Shown: positions 6,505 to 9,359 of the stretch, piece by piece | Layout of the letters: every line of letters begins with the position of its first letter | How positions within the stretch are numbered: position 1 is the first letter of the stretch | NCBI GenBank assembly: GCA_023435985.1 | Contig: JAEZKY010000277.1 | Location: forward strand, 1 to 9,359 | Direction: 5' to 3' | DNA length: 9,359 bases | DNA from: Bacillota bacterium | Lineage (GTDB): Bacteria; Bacillota; Clostridia; Clostridiales; Clostridiaceae | Translations under genes and position numbers: made by a program | The notes under the pieces: model-generated | Told to the model about the DNA's origin: nothing | What the model saw: the letters and a program-made list of their open reading frames with translations, nothing else | The model's database searches: none

Positions 6505-6617
6505 GTGATAAGATATTTAGCATATTGAAATTATCCCTAAATTTCAGTATAATCAAACCCTTATATACCCACTAAATAAAAATAAGAGACTAGCTAGTAG
6601 TTAGTTTCTTATTTTTT
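6505..6617 (+). ncRNA. Predicted small RNA 1 (~113 nt) with C-rich single-stranded motifs
   Basis: Bounded by the promoter at 6470-6498 and the terminator at 6578-6616. A hairpin of 11 pairs (6522-6532 with 6540-6550, one G-U) carries the 7-nt loop ATCCCTA. The linker 6551-6577 is unpaired in this reading and contains two more CCC runs (AAACCCTTATATACCCACT). C-rich loops of this sort are known in Firmicute sRNAs such as RsaE/RoxS, where they pair with ribosome binding sites; no homology to those RNAs is claimed. No protein frame with a ribosome binding site fits here. The 5' end is an estimate. Confidence 0.45.
6578..6616 (+). terminator. Intrinsic terminator of predicted small RNA 1
   Basis: Left arm 6578-6592 (AAAAATAAGAGACTA) pairs with 6602-6616 (TAGTTTCTTATTTTT) with one G-U and a 9-nt loop, followed by more T. 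The minus strand also ends in a T-run, so it could instead stop read-through from the phosphatase gene, 276 nt away. Confidence 0.7.
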
Positions 6618-6682
6618 TGTTTATTGTATAGTGCTTTCTTATGTTTCAATTGTTAGTATTAATTATTTAAATTGTCATAATA

Positions 6683-6710
6683 TTGACACATTCTATATCT
6701 ATAATTTAAT
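6683..6710 (+). promoter_or_regulatory. Sigma-A promoter with no protein gene downstream (second unit)
   Basis: Perfect TTGACA (6683-6688), 16-nt spacer, TTTAAT (6705-6710). Start expected near 6717. A weaker alternative is TTGTCA (6672-6677) with TATATC (6694-6699). Confidence 0.5.
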
Positions 6711-6716
6711 TATAGA

Positions 6717-6797
6717 TATTTTCATTATTTCCCTTTAATTAAATATATAAATCGGTTTTAGGATAACTTACTAATGCAACAAGTTATCCTTTTTTTA
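6717..6797 (+). ncRNA. Predicted small RNA 2 (~80 nt)
   Basis: Bounded by the promoter at 6683-6710 and the strong terminator at 6760-6796. The first 43 nt are AU-rich and carry one C-run (ATTTCCCTTTAATT) comparable to the C-rich motif in predicted RNA 1. There is no start codon with a ribosome binding site. An alternative is that the terminator is a relic of a lost plus-strand gene. Confidence 0.4.
6760..6796 (+). terminator. Strong plus-strand intrinsic terminator
   Basis: AGGATAACTT (6760-6769) and AAGTTATCCT (6781-6790) pair perfectly around an 11-nt loop, followed by six more T. On the minus strand the arm is followed by AAAACCG, so it is directional and implies a plus-strand transcript although no plus-strand gene precedes it for more than 5 kb. 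Confidence 0.8.
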
Positions 6798-6892
6798 TTC
6801 TTCTCCTAATTTCTTTTTTAAATCTGAGATATAAGTATTTTGTATTTTTTTAATTCCATAAATAAATACGATAGAATTTTAATTAATTAAAT

Positions 6893-7723
6893 TTATTTAA
6901 TCTTTGTAGCTTCTTGTTCATTATAAGTTTTGAGTGCATTAACTCTATCTTGAATCTTTTGATCATCAGTCTTTGTATAATCATAATTAAAAGTTGCATT
7001 ATCCCAATCACCATATATTGCATTAGGAAGTATAATATATTCTGTTCCAAATTTATCTTTATTCTTCTCCACAATTCCTTTTCTTTCATTATTTAGTTTT
7101 TGATAAAAATCTGCTGGAAAGTCTCCGAGATTATCTCCTACAAACATGACTATATTATTATTTTTAGCAACGGCATCTACTCTGGCTTGCTTAGATGAAC
7201 TATCTGTCTTAACTAATACATGTTCTTTATCTGCGCTAGGTAATCCTAGCTTTTTTAAGTTCTCTATTGTCGCATCTTGTTCTGCGGTACTTCTATTACT
7301 AATATAGTATATTTGTATTCCTAGATTTTTTACTGTATTTAAAAATATATCTGCTCCCGGAATTGTTGTAGCTTTTTCTTTTAGTACCCAAGCTGTCCAT
7401 CTTTCTTCACTATATGACTTTCCTTCTAAGTAATCACCTATTTCACTTCCGTAATTATTTAATACTGTTTCGTCAAGGTCAAGAACAACTGCCATGGGTT
7501 TATTTCCTTTATAATTTTTAGCTATACTTTCTATTCTTTCCGTAGCTACGTTATATGCCTGGTATTGAAGTGCCTCAACTTCTCCACTAATATACTGATA
7601 TTGAAGCGCTGATGCAGTTCCATCAAGATATTTTATTGGCTCAGCTGCCTGGACCTTTGCTCCCATAAGCATTCCAAAGATGCTTAATCCTAATAGCAGG
7701 CTCATTACTTTTCTTTTTACCAT
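6893..7723 (-). CDS. Secreted class C acid phosphatase / 5'-nucleotidase, e(P4) family (HAD superfamily)
   Basis: 276 residues. Signal peptide 1-26 (MVKRKVMSLLLGLSIFGMLM, then VQA before AEP): likely signal peptidase I cleavage after A26, with no lipobox Cys, unlike the lipoprotein e(P4) prototype. HAD motifs in order: DLDET (82-86), with D82 nucleophile and D84 acid/base; SNRS (142-145); K178; GDNLGD (196-201) with D197 and D201. The N-terminal ALQYQ pair (39-43, 51-55) belongs to the class C family's leading helices. Expected activity is metal-dependent removal of phosphate from nucleotides and other esters outside the membrane. The start at 7723 is chosen from the GAGGAGAG site 7 nt upstream; the frame extends to a TTG at 7774 without support. 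It has its own promoter and lies next to nucleoside salvage genes, which fits nucleotide scavenging. Confidence 0.9.
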   Translation of the reverse strand: MVKRKVMSLLLGLSIFGMLMGAKVQAAEPIKYLDGTASALQYQYISGEVEALQYQAYNVATERIESIAKNYKGNKPMAVVLDLDETVLNNYGSEIGDYLEGKSYSEERWTAWVLKEKATTIPGADIFLNTVKNLGIQIYYISNRSTAEQDATIENLKKLGLPSADKEHVLVKTDSSSKQARVDAVAKNNNIVMFVGDNLGDFPADFYQKLNNERKGIVEKNKDKFGTEYIILPNAIYGDWDNATFNYDYTKTDDQKIQDRVNALKTYNEQEATKIK

Positions 7724-7730
7724 TTTTTCT

Positions 7731-7734
7731 CTCC
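7731..7734 (-). promoter_or_regulatory. Ribosome binding site deciding the phosphatase start
   Basis: Minus strand GGAG within GAGGAGAG (7729-7736), 7 nt before the ATG at 7723. It overlaps the in-frame ATG at 7738, which therefore cannot use it. Confidence 0.75.
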
Positions 7735-7767
7735 TCATAAAATAATTAATAAATATATTTCTATATA

Positions 7768-7860
7768 AAACCAAAGAAGATCCGACTTATAATATTTAGT
7801 ATGATCATTAATTTCAAAAATTAGCAAACATATAAATAAAGTACGAATCTTCTTTGGTTT
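7768..7860 (-). terminator. Long inverted repeat after deoD, probable transcript-end hairpin with a large loop
   Basis: 7768-7784 and 7844-7860 are 17-nt arms (core CCAAAGAAGAT / ATCTTCTTTGG) complementary except at 7782/7846. In minus-strand RNA that pair is G-U, while in plus-strand RNA it is C-A, so the hairpin is complete only for deoD-direction transcripts. The second arm ends GGTTTTAT, a short T-run. The ~59-nt loop is unusually large for an intrinsic terminator. Confidence 0.5.
7789..7817 (-). promoter_or_regulatory. Sigma-A promoter of the phosphatase gene
   Basis: Minus strand TTGAAA (7817-7812), 17-nt spacer, TATTAT (7794-7789). Start expected near 7782, a leader of about 60 nt. 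It lies entirely in the loop of the inverted repeat 7768-7860, so the phosphatase mRNA would begin within the second arm and not form that hairpin. Confidence 0.55.
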
Positions 7861-7875
7861 CTTATATAATTAATC

Positions 7876-8589
7876 CTATTTATCTGATTTTACAATTGTC
7901 TCAAGTGCAACTTCCATCATATTTGTAAATGTTAATTGTCTTTCTTCTGCACTTGTAACTTCTCCAGTTACAAAATGATCACTTACTGTAAGTAGGGCTA
8001 ACGCGTTAACTCCAAATTTAGCTGCAATTGTATACAATGCTGCTGCTTCCATTTCTACTCCTAAGCATCCAAACTTAGCCCATTTCTTCCAGTCTTCAGT
8101 ATCATCACCATAAAACACATCTGAGCTATATATGCTTCCGACCTTCGGATCAAAACCTTTTTCAACTGCAATATCATAGGCAGGTTTTAATAAATCGAAA
8201 CTTGCTGTTGGAGCAAATGTTCTTCCTTGGAATCTTACTAAATTTAAATTTGAATCTGTTGAAGCTGACATAGCTATTATAAGATCTCTAACTTTAACTT
8301 TTTCACTATATCCGCCACAAGTTCCAACTCTTATAAGGTTCTTAACTCCATAACTTTGAATTAATTCATTAACATATATTGAAATTGATGGTATCCCCAT
8401 TCCTGTTCCTTGAACAGAGACTCTTTTTCCTTTATATGTTCCTGTAAAACCATACATTCCTCTAACTTCATTATAACATACTGCATTTTCCAAAAATGTT
8501 TCCGCGATAAATTTTGCTCTTAAAGGATCTCCTGGTAATAATACGCTTTCTGCAATAGCACCTTCTGGTGCATTAATATGAATACTCAT
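7876..8589 (-). CDS. deoD: Purine nucleoside phosphorylase, DeoD (hexameric) type
   Basis: 237 residues, full length. It catalyses phosphorolysis of purine (deoxy)ribonucleosides to free base plus (deoxy)ribose-1-phosphate in the cytoplasm. Residues line up with E. coli DeoD numbering: H4, G20 and R24 (PGDPLR), R87 with T90 (RVGTCGG; Ser in E. coli) at the phosphate site, E179-M180-E181 (GVEMEAAAL) at the ribose, D204 in SDH and R217. The SDHFVTGE form after D204 is the Gram-positive variant. The ATG at 8589 has GGAGG 6 nt upstream. It starts 23 nt after the cdd stop, so the two are co-transcribed. Its product feeds phosphopentomutase, encoded just upstream. Confidence 0.97.
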   Translation of the reverse strand: MSIHINAPEGAIAESVLLPGDPLRAKFIAETFLENAVCYNEVRGMYGFTGTYKGKRVSVQGTGMGIPSISIYVNELIQSYGVKNLIRVGTCGGYSEKVKVRDLIIAMSASTDSNLNLVRFQGRTFAPTASFDLLKPAYDIAVEKGFDPKVGSIYSSDVFYGDDTEDWKKWAKFGCLGVEMEAAALYTIAAKFGVNALALLTVSDHFVTGEVTSAEERQLTFTNMMEVALETIVKSDK

Positions 8590-8612
8590 TGTATACCTCC
8601 AATTTATTTAAT

Positions 8613-9014
8613 TTACAATTTTCCTAATGCATCTTTTTTAAAAGCTCCTGGTAAAATATCATCCATGTCTTTTACCATATACTCTTTTTCATTTTTAGCT
8701 ATTATTATTTTTACATCTTCATCGCCAAATTCTACAATTACTTGACGACAAATACCACAAGGATATGTGTATTCTTCCAGACTTCCAACTACTGCTATAG
8801 CCTTTATTTTTGTTTCTCCCTCTGATATTCCTTTAAATATACCGGTTCGTTCAGCGCAATTTGTAGCTCCAAAAGATGCATTTTCTATATTACATCCTCC
8901 ATAAATCTTTCCACTTTCAAAAAGTACTGCTGCTCCCACTTTAAATTTAGAATAAGGTGAATAAGCTCTGTTTCTATACTCTAAAGCTGTCTTTATAAGT
9001 TTTTCATAATCCAT
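8613..9014 (-). CDS. cdd: Cytidine deaminase, homotetrameric type
   Basis: 133 residues, typical of the short tetrameric enzymes of Gram-positives. It hydrolyses cytidine or deoxycytidine to uridine or deoxyuridine. Zinc site: C53 with catalytic E55 (NCAERT), and C86 and C89 (PCGICRQ). The substrate-binding N-terminal SPYSKFKVGAA (19-29) and NIENASFGATNCAER (42-56) are intact. The ATG at 9014 follows a GGGGTGG site about 8 nt upstream. Middle gene of a deoB-cdd-deoD salvage cluster. A 169-base gap separates it from deoB, so it may also have its own promoter, though none was convincing. Confidence 0.97.
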   Translation of the reverse strand: MDYEKLIKTALEYRNRAYSPYSKFKVGAAVLFESGKIYGGCNIENASFGATNCAERTGIFKGISEGETKIKAIAVVGSLEEYTYPCGICRQVIVEFGDEDVKIIIAKNEKEYMVKDMDDILPGAFKKDALGKL

Positions 9015-9044
9015 AAAATTCCACCCCTTAAATCATTTCACATT

Positions 9045-9066
9045 TTGCAGCTAACAGTTTCTGCAA
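9045..9066. repeat. Small dyad just upstream of cdd
   Basis: TTGCAG-N10-CTGCAA (9045-9050 and 9061-9066), 6-bp arms, about 30 nt before the cdd start. It could be a weak hairpin in the leader or an operator; short enough to be chance. Confidence 0.25.
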
Positions 9067-9166
9067 TTTACAAACTCTTTCTGATATATTTATATATTAA
9101 TATGCTTTTACCTTCTCGTACTCATAAGTATATATTCTTTTTAACTACATCTTAGTTTGTTCTTTA

Positions 9167-9190
9167 ACTGTAAGGTGTTAACCTTACAGT
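9167..9190 (-). terminator. Perfect hairpin containing the deoB stop codon
   Basis: ACTGTAAGGT (9167-9176) and ACCTTACAGT (9181-9190) are perfectly complementary around GTTA. On the minus strand the first arm carries the deoB TAA. No T-tract follows, so it is a weak terminator, an attenuator or a processing/stability hairpin between deoB and cdd. Confidence 0.45.
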
Positions 9191-9359
9191 GTCAACTTCT
9201 CTAAAAAGCTTGCTCCATTGTTTATTTTTTCAACCTTTAGTACTTCTGCTACTGTTTGCCCCATGTCTGCAAAAGAATTTCTAGTTCCTAAATTAACATT
9301 TTCTTTTAATTGTTTTCCATATGCTAAAAATGGAACATGCTCTCTGCTGTGATCTGTTC
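9184..9359 (-). CDS. deoB: Phosphopentomutase, C-terminal 57 residues (5' end beyond window)
   Basis: The visible residues start at TDHSREHVPF, the conserved (G)TDHxREyVP block whose Asp/His region belongs to the metal site of the alkaline-phosphatase-superfamily core. They continue with LAYGKQLKENVNLGTR, SFADMGQTVAEVL and GASFLEKLTL, the usual DeoB C-terminus. The enzyme interconverts (deoxy)ribose-1-phosphate and -5-phosphate in the cytoplasm, so it uses the product of the DeoD reaction encoded in the same cluster. The frame runs unbroken from the window edge to TAA at 9184. The stop codon lies in a hairpin. Confidence 0.93.
   Translation of the reverse strand, partial: TDHSREHVPFLAYGKQLKENVNLGTRNSFADMGQTVAEVLKVEKINNGASFLEKLTL

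Noticed and set aside
6301..6520. Very short plus-strand frames (for example MKLSISLSLFVYSR at 6368 and MSYNVIVIRYLAY at 6488)
   Set aside because: No ribosome binding sites; the second overlaps the -10 element of the predicted sRNA promoter.
6857..6892. Palindrome TTTAATTAATTAAA as terminator of the phosphatase gene
   Set aside because: It contains no G or C and no following T-tract on the minus strand; too weak to call.
6883..7089. Minus-strand 68-codon frame overlapping the phosphatase 3' end
   Set aside because: It lies in another frame of the phosphatase gene and has no start signal or family motif.

Overview
The window is a low-GC Firmicute chromosome segment, most likely Clostridium sensu stricto (C. 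beijerinckii / C. butyricum type). The basis is AT-rich coding and intergenic DNA, strong GGAGG-type ribosome binding sites, A/T-ending codons, clostridial-style HD-GYP proteins and a small clostridial-looking 52-residue protein. This placement is inference from style, not from a database match. No IS element, phage gene, CRISPR array, tRNA or rRNA was seen. All protein genes but one are on the minus strand.

Left part (1-2507): the 5' end of a GH13 alpha-amylase-family gene runs off the left edge. It is divergent from a small secreted protein gene (941-1414, +) that carries about four degenerate 21-residue helical repeats. That gene converges on an alpha/beta-hydrolase of the lysophospholipase/monoacylglycerol lipase type, with a long hairpin between the two stops.

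Middle part (2508-6162): two HD-GYP genes lie in tandem (3997-5052, then 2905-3963). They align without a gap over their last ~275 residues, so they are a recent duplication of a putative c-di-GMP phosphodiesterase. The downstream copy has Met in place of the Lys of the HDxGK motif. A sigma-D-like (motility) promoter lies just upstream of the pair. Next come a 52-residue protein gene with a clear terminator and a sigma-G-like promoter, and an ArsC/Spx-family gene with a Fur/PerR-like box in its leader.

The 730-base gap 6163-6892 has no convincing protein gene. It does hold two successive promoter-plus-intrinsic-terminator units on the plus strand, predicted here as two small RNA genes (about 113 and 80 nt). 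Both have C-rich stretches that are unpaired or in a loop.

Right part (6893-9359): a secreted class C (e(P4)-type) HAD acid phosphatase/5'-nucleotidase, then deoD, cdd and the 3' end of deoB, all minus strand. Together they form a nucleotide-scavenging route: the phosphatase releases nucleosides outside the cell, Cdd deaminates (deoxy)cytidine, DeoD phosphorolyses purine nucleosides, and DeoB turns (deoxy)ribose-1-phosphate into the 5-phosphate for central metabolism. The phosphatase has its own promoter, placed inside a long inverted repeat that can act as the end of the deoD transcript.
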